Shown piece by piece: positions 8,073 to 16,697 of a stretch of DNA of 64,000 nucleotides. The stretch's first letter is position 1. Each line of letters begins with the position of its first letter. This DNA is from Olsenella_K sp051878835 (GTDB lineage: Bacteria > Actinomycetota > Coriobacteriia > Coriobacteriales > Atopobiaceae), in assembly GCA_051878835.1 (NCBI GenBank), contig JBJEKW010000010.1, positions 1-64,000 on the forward strand, read 5' to 3'. The position numbers were made by a program, and so were the translations under genes. Below the pieces are notes generated by a model. The model saw nothing but the letters and a program-made list of their open reading frames with translations. It searched no databases and was not told the DNA's origin.

Positions 8073-8909
8073 GACCTGGATGGGACCATTCTGCAGGACG
8101 GGCTCTACGTTTCGCAGCGCGTCATGGACGCCCTGCGCGACGCACGCCAGGCCGGCTACGTGCTGGCGGTGTGCTCCGGGCGCCCCATCTGCATGATAAA
8201 CAGCGCCCTGCGCGGTGCGCAGGTGATGGACTACTACGTGTGCTCCAACGGGGCGGCGATCCTGGACCACGACGGCCAGGTGGTGCTGAGACGCCCCATG
8301 AGCCGCCAGCAGGCCCTGCGCAACATCGACCGGCTGCGCGACCTGCGCCCCTCGTGGAACATGTTCACCGGCCCGCGCGCCTACCGCGACCGCAGCGGCA
8401 GCTCGTACATGATGTCTCGCGGCATGAAGGTGGTGTCCCAGGCAAAGGGCCTGCGCGGCCGCCTGGACGCCATCCAAAAGATCGTCAGCATGGAGAAGAG
8501 CACCCACTTCAGGGCGGTCCGCTCCGTGGTGCCCTACGTGCGCAGGGCCCAGGACGGTGTCGAAAAGATGGGCTGCCGCGTGCAGCAGGTGGAGGAGGCC
8601 CGCGACAGGCTGGTCGCCACCGGCGCGCTCGAGGTCGCCGTGATGGAGTACGGCGAGTTGGAGATCACAGGCGCGGGCGTCACGAAGGGCACCGGCGTCG
8701 ACCTTCTGGGGCGCATGGTGGGCGTCGACCGCCACCGCAGGGTGGCGTTCGGCGACGGCGGCAACGACCTGCCCATGATGGAGGCGGCAGACCGCTTCGT
8801 GGCCATGGGCAACGCCATGGACCAGGTGAAGGCCCGCGCCACCGACGTGTGCGACACCATACAAAACGACGGCGTCGCCACGTGGATCAGGCAGAACCTG
8901 CTGGCATAG
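8064..8909 (+). CDS. Cof-type HAD-IIB phosphatase
   Basis: About 281 residues of the HAD superfamily, Cof/YwpJ subgroup, which dephosphorylates small phospho-metabolites. Motif I is FDLDGTILQDG at the very N-terminus, motif II lies in VCSGRP, and motif IV is FGDGGNDLPMMEAAD followed by VAMGNAMDQVK near the C-terminus, with a C2B-type cap between. The start is uncertain: the frame is open back into ptsH (TTG 7974), but no ATG or GTG occurs before the catalytic motif, and TTG 8064 falls in the terminator T-tract with only a weak GGG upstream. Starting there clips the usual first beta-strand to MLFDLDG. Substrate unknown. Confidence 0.8.
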   Translation: MLFDLDGTILQDGLYVSQRVMDALRDARQAGYVLAVCSGRPICMINSALRGAQVMDYYVCSNGAAILDHDGQVVLRRPMSRQQALRNIDRLRDLRPSWNMFTGPRAYRDRSGSSYMMSRGMKVVSQAKGLRGRLDAIQKIVSMEKSTHFRAVRSVVPYVRRAQDGVEKMGCRVQQVEEARDRLVATGALEVAVMEYGELEITGAGVTKGTGVDLLGRMVGVDRHRRVAFGDGGNDLPMMEAADRFVAMGNAMDQVKARATDVCDTIQNDGVATWIRQNLLA

Positions 8910-9018
8910 CGGCGCAGGCCAGACAACGCCAGCGGTTGCGCGCCGCGCCCTTGGGCGCCGGCTTTCCGCGAGCCTATAGACACAAGCGCGACGTGCTTCT
9001 GGCCGGACGCCGCGATGG

Positions 9019-10233
9019 ATGGGGGTTTCCTTGGTTTCGAACAACGCACAGGACGAGCAGTCCTACGCCAACATGGCACCGATGACGGCACCGGACGGAA
9101 GGCCGTGGTTCTCGTACGACATCGTGGCCGTCGACCCCCAGACCCATGCGCGCGCCGGCGTGCTGCACACGCCCCACGGCGACGTCCCAACGCCCATATT
9201 CATGCCCGTGGGCACGAAGGCCACCGTGAAGGGCATCCTGCCCCCGCAGCTGACGCAGATCGGCGCAAAGATCATCCTGGCCAACACCTACCACTGCGCC
9301 ATGCGCCCGGGTGCCGACCTCATCCAGGAGATGGGCGGCCTGCACGAGTTCATGCAGTGGCACGGCCCCATCCTGACCGACTCGGGCGGCTTCCAGGTGT
9401 TCAGCCACGCGGACAACGTAAAGCTGACCAAGGACGGCGTCACGTTCAGGGCCGTGGACTACGACGGCTCCTACGTCACGTGGACCCCCGAGCAGAACAT
9501 GGCCATAGCCCAGAAGCTTGGTGCCGACATTGTGATGCAGCTGGACCAGTGCGCCGGCTATCCGGCGTCCCGCGCGTTCGTGGAGCGCGCCGTCGAGCTG
9601 TCAGGCAGCTGGGCGCGCCGCTGCTGGCAGGCGCACACCCGTCATGACCAGGCACTCTTTGGCATCGTGCAGGGCGGCATGCACATGGACCTGCGCCTGC
9701 GCAGCCTGCACTACCTGCTGGACGCCGGCGACTTCCCCGGCTACGGCATAGGCGGCTACTCGGTGGGCGAGGACCACGAGACCATGTTTCGAACGCTGGA
9801 GCCCCTGGTGGCCGACTACATGCCCAAGGACAAGCCCCGCTACCTCATGGGAGTGGGCAACCCCACCACGCTGGTGCGCGGCGTGGCCTGCGGCATCGAC
9901 ATGTTCGACTGCGTGCTGCCCACGCGCACGGCCCGGATGGGCTCCGCCTTCAGCAGCGAGGGCAGGCTGAACCTGAAGAACGCGCGCTTCGCGCACGACC
10001 ACGGACCGCTGGACAGCGACTGCACCTGCCCGGTGTGCCAGGGCGGCTACACCCGTGCCTACATACACCACCTCGTGCGCCAGAAGGAGATGGTGGGCAG
10101 CATCCTTTTGTCCCTGCACAATCTGTACTACCTGCTGGACCTCATGAGGCGGGCGCGCCAGGCCATCATCGATGGCACCTACGGCTCCTTCGTGCGCGAC
10201 TGGATGGACCTTCCCGCCGCAAAGGACTGGTAA
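9019..10233 (+). CDS. tgt: tRNA-guanine transglycosylase (queuine/preQ1)
   Basis: 404 residues. Exchanges guanine-34 for preQ1 in GUN-anticodon tRNAs, the entry step before QueA and QueH in this window. Seen: active-site DSGGFQVFS (about 121), the aspartate in MQLDQC, FGIVQGG, and FDCVLPTRTAR with the nucleophile Asp. The zinc site is CTCPVC (Cys335, 337, 340) with His366. N-terminus unsettled: ATG 9019 is used, but TTG 9031 behind GGGGG or ATG 9073 are alternatives, since the first 20-25 residues are not conserved. Followed after 138 bp by secD; yajC, which commonly sits between tgt and secD, is missing. Confidence 0.95.
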   Translation: MGVSLVSNNAQDEQSYANMAPMTAPDGRPWFSYDIVAVDPQTHARAGVLHTPHGDVPTPIFMPVGTKATVKGILPPQLTQIGAKIILANTYHCAMRPGADLIQEMGGLHEFMQWHGPILTDSGGFQVFSHADNVKLTKDGVTFRAVDYDGSYVTWTPEQNMAIAQKLGADIVMQLDQCAGYPASRAFVERAVELSGSWARRCWQAHTRHDQALFGIVQGGMHMDLRLRSLHYLLDAGDFPGYGIGGYSVGEDHETMFRTLEPLVADYMPKDKPRYLMGVGNPTTLVRGVACGIDMFDCVLPTRTARMGSAFSSEGRLNLKNARFAHDHGPLDSDCTCPVCQGGYTRAYIHHLVRQKEMVGSILLSLHNLYYLLDLMRRARQAIIDGTYGSFVRDWMDLPAAKDW

Positions 10234-10371
10234 GAAGGGCATTAGCCCCTCGCGCCTTTGTGTCGGGGATTTGGTGTCATTTGCGTCCGGCGCCACGCGG
10301 CCCCCTATAATGTCGGGGTTACGTGTGCAACTTGGGCGGCGCTGCCGCCCTACTGGACGAGGGATGGCTAT

Positions 10372-11925
10372 ATGGCTCGAAAGAAGGGGGCCCACGAGGC
10401 AGAGGAGGAGCGGACGGGCGTGGACCGCTGGAACGCCAGCGTGAACCACGAGTCCGACTCGGCTGCCAGGCCCAAGCGAAAGAGCAGGCGCATGCGCGCC
10501 GACCGACGCCGCTACATCTCGACGCTGGTGGTACTTGTGGTGGTGCTGGCGGTCTGCGTGTTCGGCTTTACCCCGGTGGGCGAGCGCATCACGCAGGGCC
10601 TGGACATCCAGGGCGGCGTGTCGGTCATCATGACCGCCACCAAGTCCGACGGCTCCACGCCGTCCTCGGACGAGATGAGCGAGGCCACGCAGATCGTGCA
10701 GCAGCGCGTGAACTCGCTGGGCGCCTCCGAGGCCACGGTGCAGCAGCAGGGCACCAACTCCATCCTGGTGCAGATTCCCGGCGCCACGAACGCCGATGAC
10801 GCCGTGTCCACCATCGGGCAGACCGGCCACATCGAGTTCGTGCGCATGGACCAGATTGGCGACGCCGACGCCCTCGCAAAGCTGAACGCCGGCACCGAGG
10901 ACGTGCAGCTGGAGGAGGGCACCTACACGGCCTTCCTGGACGGCTCGTCCATCACCAACACATCGGTGGACCAGTCTTCCAGCTCCAGCAGCGGCTCCTA
11001 CGCCGTGAACGTCACGTTCAACGACGAGGGTGCGCAGAAGTTCGCCGAGGTCACGAAGGAGCTGGCCCCCACGAACGGCCGCATCTGCATCGTGCTGGAC
11101 GGCGTCGTGAAGTCCGCACCCGCCGTTCAGAGCGAGATCACGGGCGGCAAGGTATCCATCACGGGCAACTTCTCGTACGACGACGCCCAGTCGCTGAAGA
11201 CCGTGCTGGACTCCGGCTCGCTGCCGGTGACGCTGACCTACTCCGAGAGCCGCGTCGTCGGCCCCACGCTGGGCCAGGACTCGCTGCAGCAGGGCATCAT
11301 CGCCATCTGCGTGGGCGTGGCCATCGTGGTCGTGTACCTGTTCTTCTTCTACCGCGGACTGGGCCTTCTGACCATGGGCTCGCTGGCGGTGTTCGCCATC
11401 CTGTACCTGGGCCTTCTGGCGCTGCTGTCGCACTTCGGCTACTACTCACTGACGCTGCCCGGCCTGGCGGCCGTCGTTTTGACCACGGGCTCCGCCGCCG
11501 ACTCCTCCATCCTGGTGCTGGAGCGCTTCCGCGAGGAGATACGCATGGGACGCACGGTGAAGAACGCGTCCGTCTCGGGCGCGAAGCACGGCATCCGCAC
11601 GTCTCTGGACGCCGACATCGTGACCCTGGTCACCGCACTGGCGCTGTTCTTCGTCGCCGTGGGCTCGGTCAAGGGCTTCGGCCTGACCCTGGCTTTGGGC
11701 GTGGCCTGCGACGTGGTCACCATGTTCTGCTTTAAGGCTCCGGCCCTGAGGCTTCTGGCCCTGGGCACCATCCAGCGCCACCCGAAGTTCTGGGGCGTCG
11801 ACTACGACCTGGACGAGGCGCAGGCGCGCAAGGTGGCTGCGGCGCAGAAGGCCGCCCAGGCGCAGCAGGACGGCCAGCAGGCCATGCCTGCCTCGACCGA
11901 GGAGGGAGGTGTCCGCAATGCGTAG
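10372..11925 (+). CDS. secD: Protein translocase subunit SecD
   Basis: 517-residue membrane protein that, with SecF, uses the proton gradient to help pull proteins through SecYEG. A basic N-terminal tail precedes TM1 (about 44-64, YISTLVVLVVVLAVCVF). The hallmark GLDIQGGVSV follows, then the P1 periplasmic domain (about 80-300). The TM bundle contains VGPTLGQDSLQQG, the conserved Asp in TGSAADSSILVLERFREE, and FALALG-type helices. Start at ATG 10372 (GAGGGAT upstream). A consensus TATAAT at 10306-10311 suggests a promoter in the tgt-secD spacer, although its -35 is poor. The gene ends overlapping secF by 8 bp (ATGCGTAG). Confidence 0.96.
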   Translation: MARKKGAHEAEEERTGVDRWNASVNHESDSAARPKRKSRRMRADRRRYISTLVVLVVVLAVCVFGFTPVGERITQGLDIQGGVSVIMTATKSDGSTPSSDEMSEATQIVQQRVNSLGASEATVQQQGTNSILVQIPGATNADDAVSTIGQTGHIEFVRMDQIGDADALAKLNAGTEDVQLEEGTYTAFLDGSSITNTSVDQSSSSSSGSYAVNVTFNDEGAQKFAEVTKELAPTNGRICIVLDGVVKSAPAVQSEITGGKVSITGNFSYDDAQSLKTVLDSGSLPVTLTYSESRVVGPTLGQDSLQQGIIAICVGVAIVVVYLFFFYRGLGLLTMGSLAVFAILYLGLLALLSHFGYYSLTLPGLAAVVLTTGSAADSSILVLERFREEIRMGRTVKNASVSGAKHGIRTSLDADIVTLVTALALFFVAVGSVKGFGLTLALGVACDVVTMFCFKAPALRLLALGTIQRHPKFWGVDYDLDEAQARKVAAAQKAAQAQQDGQQAMPASTEEGGVRNA

Positions 11926-12904
11926 CCACTTCAAGCACGAGATAGCGTTCATCCCGCATCGCAAGCAGATGCTCAGCGTGTCGCTGGTGCTGGTGATCCT
12001 GGCCATCGTGGGTCTGGTGTTCCGCGGGCTGGTCTTTGGCATCGAGTTCAAGGGCGGCACCGAGATAGACTTCTCGAACACCGGCAGCATCACCATCGAG
12101 CAGATGCGCGACGCCCTGGTGTCGGCCGGCGAGGAGAACCCCGTGGTCCAGACCAGCCAGACCAACGGCACGTCCGGATTCCTGGTGCGCACCGAGACCA
12201 CCGATCCCAACACCGCAAACGAGCACGCGGCCACGGCCGCCGACTCCCTGGGCCTCACCGGCGAGGACTACACGGTGACCACCATCGGTCCCGACTGGGG
12301 CGCCAACACCACGCGCTCGTCGCTTCTGGCCTTCGGCGTCGCCATCCTGGCCATCATCGCCTACGTCACCATCCGCTACGAGTTCAAGATGTCGCTGACG
12401 GCCGTCGTGGCCCTGCTGCACGACCTGCTGATCACGCTGGGCGTGTACGCGTGGACCCAGACGCCGGTGACGCCCAACGTGGTGGCGGCGCTTCTGACCA
12501 TCATGGGCTTCTCGCTGTACGACACGGTGGTCGAGTTCAACCGCATCGACGAGAACGCGCGCCAGCTGAACGACGGCGTCCACAAGACGTACTACCAGAT
12601 TGCGAACTTCTCGATCAACGAGGTCATCGTCCGCACCATCAACACGACCATCACGACGCTGGTGCCCGTGATCTGCATGCTGGCCATGGGCGGCTCCACG
12701 CTGAAGGACTTCGCGTTCGCCATGCTGATCGGCGAGATGCTGGGCACCTACTCCAGCTTTGCTGTGGCATCGCCCCTGCTGTCCATCTGGAAGACCCGCG
12801 AGCCCAAGTGGGCCAAGCTGGAGCGCAAGTACGGCGAGGCCGCCGGCGCCACGCGCGTGGAGGCCGTTTCGCAAAGCGACGCCAGCCGGGACTCCCAGGA
12901 GTAG
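11918..12904 (+). CDS. secF: Protein translocase subunit SecF
   Basis: 328 residues with TM1 (LSVSLVLVILAIVGLVF), the SecF signature GIEFKGGTEIDF, a periplasmic domain, then five C-terminal helices including YDTVVEFNRIDENAR and LIGEMLGTYSSFAVASPLL. Start chosen at ATG 11918 because GGAGGGAGGT is 7 nt upstream; the in-frame GTG 11909 lies inside that ribosome site. Partner of SecD, translationally coupled to it. Confidence 0.96.
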   Translation: MRSHFKHEIAFIPHRKQMLSVSLVLVILAIVGLVFRGLVFGIEFKGGTEIDFSNTGSITIEQMRDALVSAGEENPVVQTSQTNGTSGFLVRTETTDPNTANEHAATAADSLGLTGEDYTVTTIGPDWGANTTRSSLLAFGVAILAIIAYVTIRYEFKMSLTAVVALLHDLLITLGVYAWTQTPVTPNVVAALLTIMGFSLYDTVVEFNRIDENARQLNDGVHKTYYQIANFSINEVIVRTINTTITTLVPVICMLAMGGSTLKDFAFAMLIGEMLGTYSSFAVASPLLSIWKTREPKWAKLERKYGEAAGATRVEAVSQSDASRDSQE

Positions 12905-12961
12905 GGGGCCCGTGGCCAGGCGCATGGCATAGGATTTCTAGCTCATCGAGGGGCGAGACGC

Positions 12962-15900
12962 ATGTCGGGACTGAAGGACAACAGGCGCTGGGAGTTGCTG
13001 CCCAGAGACGTTCGGGTGGAGCGCTTGCTGCAGAAGTCCTGCAACGTCTCGCCCCTCGTCGCGCGCGTCATGGCGGCGCGCGGCATCAAGACCGCGGAGC
13101 AGGCGCAGCGCTTCCTGACGCCGTCTTTGGAGCGCGACTGGCACGACCCGCTGGACATCCCCGGGATGTCCCAGGCCGCTGACCGCGTGGACCAAGCCCT
13201 GCGCGACGGCGAGAAGATCGCCATCTTTGGCGACTTCGACGTGGACGGCATGTCGTCCACCTGCCTGCTGACGCTGGCGCTGCGCCACTTCGGCGGCGTC
13301 GTGGCTCCCTATATCCCCAACCGCTTCGGCGAGGGCTACGGCCTCTCGCGCGAGGCGCTGACCCGCGTGATCGAGGGGTCGCACCCCAGCCTCATCGTGA
13401 CCGTGGACAACGGCATCGCTTCGGCGCACGAGGTGGCGTGGCTTCTGCAGCAGGGCATCGACGTCGTGGTGACCGACCACCACGAGCCGGGCGACCTCGT
13501 GCCCCAGGGCGTCCCCGTGACCGACCCCAAGCTGGAGGCGGACTGCCCCTCGCGCGACCTGGCGGGCGCCGGCGTGGCGCTGAAGCTGGTGTGCGAGCTG
13601 GGCCGCAGGCGGGGAGAGCCTGACTACTGGCGCCGTTACACCGAGCTGGCCACGCTGGGCACGGTGTCCGACATGATGGTGCTGCAGGACGAGAACCGCG
13701 CGCTCGTGGCTGACGGCATCCATCAGATGCGCCACACCAGCCGTCCCGGCCTGGTGGCGCTGGCGGCCACGGCGGGCATCGACCTTGCGACCGTGACCTC
13801 CGACTCGCTGCCCTTCTCGCTCATTCCGCGGCTGAACGCGGCGGGGCGCATGGGCTCCACCGACCTGGCCTTCGACCTGCTGCTGACGAACGACCCCGCC
13901 GACGCGGCGGTCCTGGCTGGGAAGCTGGAGCAGATAAACAACGAGCGCCGCGAGATCGAGGCCGAGCTGACCGAGCAGGCCATGGCAAAGCTGGACGCCT
14001 CCTACAAGGGCGGCCGCGTCATCGTGGTGGGCGGCGAGGGCTGGCACGAGGGCGTGAAGGGCATCGTGGCCAGCCGCATCGTAAACAAGTACCACGTGCC
14101 CACCATACTGTTCTCCATCTCGGACGGCGTGGCGCGCGGCTCGGGCCGCTCCGTGGGCACGGTGGACCTCTTTCACGCGGTCGAGCAGTGCTCTGACCTC
14201 CTGGTGCGCTTTGGCGGGCATGCGGGCGCCGTGGGCGTCACCTGCGACGTCGAGAACCTGGACGCATTTCGCCAGCGCCTGGAGGAAGTCATGGACCGGC
14301 TGCCCGCCGAGCAGTTCGAGGACCGCGGCGAGGTGGCCGCCCTCGTGAGCCTGGGCGAGGTCACGATGGCCAACATTGCCTCGCTGGAGGCCATGCAGCC
14401 CTTTGGCCAGGGAAACAAGAAGCCCCTCTTTGGCGTGCGCGGCGTGCTCATGCGCAACCGCTCCAGGGTGGGCTATTCGGGCAACCACCTGCGCTTCTTG
14501 GCCACGAACGGCGTCTGCAGCGTGCCGGCCATCATGTTTCGCACGCCCGACATCGAGCGCGCCAGCGACTACGAGGGTGCCGTCGACCTGGTGTTCGACG
14601 CGGTCAACGAGACCTGGCAGGGCCGCACGAAGCCAAAGCTCATGGTGAAGGACATCCTGTTTCGAGACGCGAAGGACGCGTCGTGCGACGCATCGCTGTC
14701 CGCCCGGCTGTTCGCGCACACGGACGAAATCTTGTCGCGCGACGAGTATGCGGGCATAGCGGACGCCACCAGCTTCTTTACACGTGTGGTGGGCATGCCG
14801 GACGCCAAGGCCACGGGATCGCTGAGCGCGGGGCAGACGCTGCGCATGCAGCACCAGGCGGACACCGTGCAGGCGGGGCCCGACCAGGAGTGCCTCGTGG
14901 CGCTGCTGGCGCCCGACGGCACCAGGGTGGGCTATCTGCGCAGGCAGATCGCCAACGTGCTGGCGCCGCTGATGGACGCGGGCACGGAGTACGTGGCCAC
15001 GGTGGTGGGCGCCTGCCCCTCCGAGGGCTCGTCGTACCTGGGCGTCGAGGTGTGCAGGAGGCCGGCGCAGCAGGCGGGACAGCCTGCCACCGAGGGCGCC
15101 GTGGCGAAAGCGGACGGCCCGGCCCAGCCCGACGCAGACCTGCGCCGCAAGGATGAGCTGGCGAGCCTGGGCTACGACCAGCTGACCGATGGCCTGCGCA
15201 CCCGCATGATAGGCGACCACGACTTTTTGCCCGCGCAGCGCCAGGCGCTGGAGCTTCTGCGCGACGGCCACAACACCCTGTGCGTCATGGCCACGGGCAG
15301 GGGGAAGTCCCTCATATTCCACGTGCACGCAGCGCGCGAGGCCATCCTGCACGGCAAGGCCAGCGTGTTCGTGTACCCGCTGCGCGCCCTGGTGGCAGAC
15401 CAGCTGTACCACCTGCAGGAGGCGCTGGGTCCCCTGGGCCTGCACGTGCGCACCCTGACGGGCGAGACGCCCCTGGAGGAGCGCGACGACACCTTCGGCG
15501 CGCTGGCGGAGGGCAGGGCCGACGTCATCCTGACCACCCCGGAGTTTCTGGCCATACACTGCGCGCGCTTTGCGCGCGGCGGCAGGGTGGGCTTCGTCGT
15601 GGTGGACGAGGCGCACCATGCGGGCTCCTCGCAGGGCGGCGGCCGCGACGCCTACGAGCAGCTGCCCCAGGTTCTGCATCGCCTGGGAGACCCCACGGTC
15701 CTGGCGGTCAGCGCCACTGCCCCCACGCCGGTGGCGCGCCACATCTGCCAGCTGTGCTCCATCAAGCCCGACGACGTGGTGGTGGACCGCTCCGTGCGCC
15801 AGAACCTGACGTTGCGCGACCTGCGCGACCTGCGCGAGCGCGAGGCCGCCCTGGTGTCGGTGGTGGCCAGCGGGCAGAAGAGCGTCGTGTACGTGAACTC

Positions 15901-16672
15901 GCGCGAGCAGTCGGTGTCTCTGGCCCGCATGCTGCGCCGCGACATACCCGACCTGGGACACCGCATCGCGTTCTACAACGCGGGCCTCACCAGGGCGGAC
16001 CGCGCCAGCGTGGAGTCGGCGTTTCGCGACGGCACGCTGACGTGCATCGTCAGCACCAGCGCGTTCGGCGAGGGCGTGAACCTGCCCGACATCCGCAACG
16101 TGCTGCTGTACCACATGCCCCTGGGCTCCATCGAGTTCAACCAGATGAGCGGCCGCGCGGGGCGCGACGGCAAGCCCGCCAGCGTGTACCTGCTGTTCGG
16201 CAGCCGAGACGCGCGCGTGAACGAGAGGATCCTCTCGGGCGCCGCGCCCTCCCGCGACGAGCTGGCTACCCTGTATCGCACGCTCATGACCATAGCGCGC
16301 AGCCGCGCCACGTCCCAGACGCCCGACGGGCTGGCGGAGTTCCGCCTGGCGAACGCCGACATAGCGCAGGCGGCGCTGGACCTGAACCCCTGCACGCGCG
16401 TGGACGAGCGCACGGTGTCCTGCGGCATCTCGATCTTCCGCGAGCTAGGGCTTCTGCGCGTGCAGGGCTTTGGCAGCGCCCGCACCATCAGCATGACCCC
16501 GTCGCCCGCCCACGTGGACCTGGACAGTTCCATCCGCTTCCTGGAGGGGGCGCGCCTGCGCGAGGAGTTCTCGTCTTTCTGCGACTGGGCGCTGTCCTCC
16601 AGGCCTCAGGAGATGCTCAGCAGAATAAATAGGCCCATAACTCCCTCTTTTGGGCGTATTGTGGAGAACTAG
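12962..16672 (+). CDS. recJ: RecJ exonuclease fused to a HIRAN domain and an SF2 helicase
   Basis: 1236 residues, about twice a normal RecJ. Residues 1-590 are RecJ, the 5'-3' single-strand DNA exonuclease: FGDFDVDGMSS (metal aspartates 91, 93, 95), TDHHEPGD (DHH at 172-174) and RFGGHAGAVG of the DHHA1 domain (about 415). Residues about 603-700 read as a HIRAN domain (SFFTRVVGM, ECLVALLAPDGTRVGYL), known from helicases such as HLTF, where it binds DNA 3' ends. Residues about 740-1236 are an SF2 helicase: Walker A ATGRGKS (~777), DEAH box VVDEAHHAG (~881), VSATAPTP, and motif VI QMSGRAGRDG. Start behind GAGGGG. The C-terminal end abuts rel by 25 bp. The arrangement implies exonuclease and unwinding/end recognition in one polypeptide. 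Confidence 0.9.
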   Translation: MSGLKDNRRWELLPRDVRVERLLQKSCNVSPLVARVMAARGIKTAEQAQRFLTPSLERDWHDPLDIPGMSQAADRVDQALRDGEKIAIFGDFDVDGMSSTCLLTLALRHFGGVVAPYIPNRFGEGYGLSREALTRVIEGSHPSLIVTVDNGIASAHEVAWLLQQGIDVVVTDHHEPGDLVPQGVPVTDPKLEADCPSRDLAGAGVALKLVCELGRRRGEPDYWRRYTELATLGTVSDMMVLQDENRALVADGIHQMRHTSRPGLVALAATAGIDLATVTSDSLPFSLIPRLNAAGRMGSTDLAFDLLLTNDPADAAVLAGKLEQINNERREIEAELTEQAMAKLDASYKGGRVIVVGGEGWHEGVKGIVASRIVNKYHVPTILFSISDGVARGSGRSVGTVDLFHAVEQCSDLLVRFGGHAGAVGVTCDVENLDAFRQRLEEVMDRLPAEQFEDRGEVAALVSLGEVTMANIASLEAMQPFGQGNKKPLFGVRGVLMRNRSRVGYSGNHLRFLATNGVCSVPAIMFRTPDIERASDYEGAVDLVFDAVNETWQGRTKPKLMVKDILFRDAKDASCDASLSARLFAHTDEILSRDEYAGIADATSFFTRVVGMPDAKATGSLSAGQTLRMQHQADTVQAGPDQECLVALLAPDGTRVGYLRRQIANVLAPLMDAGTEYVATVVGACPSEGSSYLGVEVCRRPAQQAGQPATEGAVAKADGPAQPDADLRRKDELASLGYDQLTDGLRTRMIGDHDFLPAQRQALELLRDGHNTLCVMATGRGKSLIFHVHAAREAILHGKASVFVYPLRALVADQLYHLQEALGPLGLHVRTLTGETPLEERDDTFGALAEGRADVILTTPEFLAIHCARFARGGRVGFVVVDEAHHAGSSQGGGRDAYEQLPQVLHRLGDPTVLAVSATAPTPVARHICQLCSIKPDDVVVDRSVRQNLTLRDLRDLREREAALVSVVASGQKSVVYVNSREQSVSLARMLRRDIPDLGHRIAFYNAGLTRADRASVESAFRDGTLTCIVSTSAFGEGVNLPDIRNVLLYHMPLGSIEFNQMSGRAGRDGKPASVYLLFGSRDARVNERILSGAAPSRDELATLYRTLMTIARSRATSQTPDGLAEFRLANADIAQAALDLNPCTRVDERTVSCGISIFRELGLLRVQGFGSARTISMTPSPAHVDLDSSIRFLEGARLREEFSSFCDWALSSRPQEMLSRINRPITPSFGRIVEN

Positions 16673-16697
16673 AAAACCCAGAGGGAGGGGAGCAGCC

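Noticed and set aside
12938..16114. 1058-residue frame antisense to recJ
   Set aside because: Shadow frame in high-GC coding DNA; His/Arg/Ala-rich low-complexity translation; the sense gene has clear domains.
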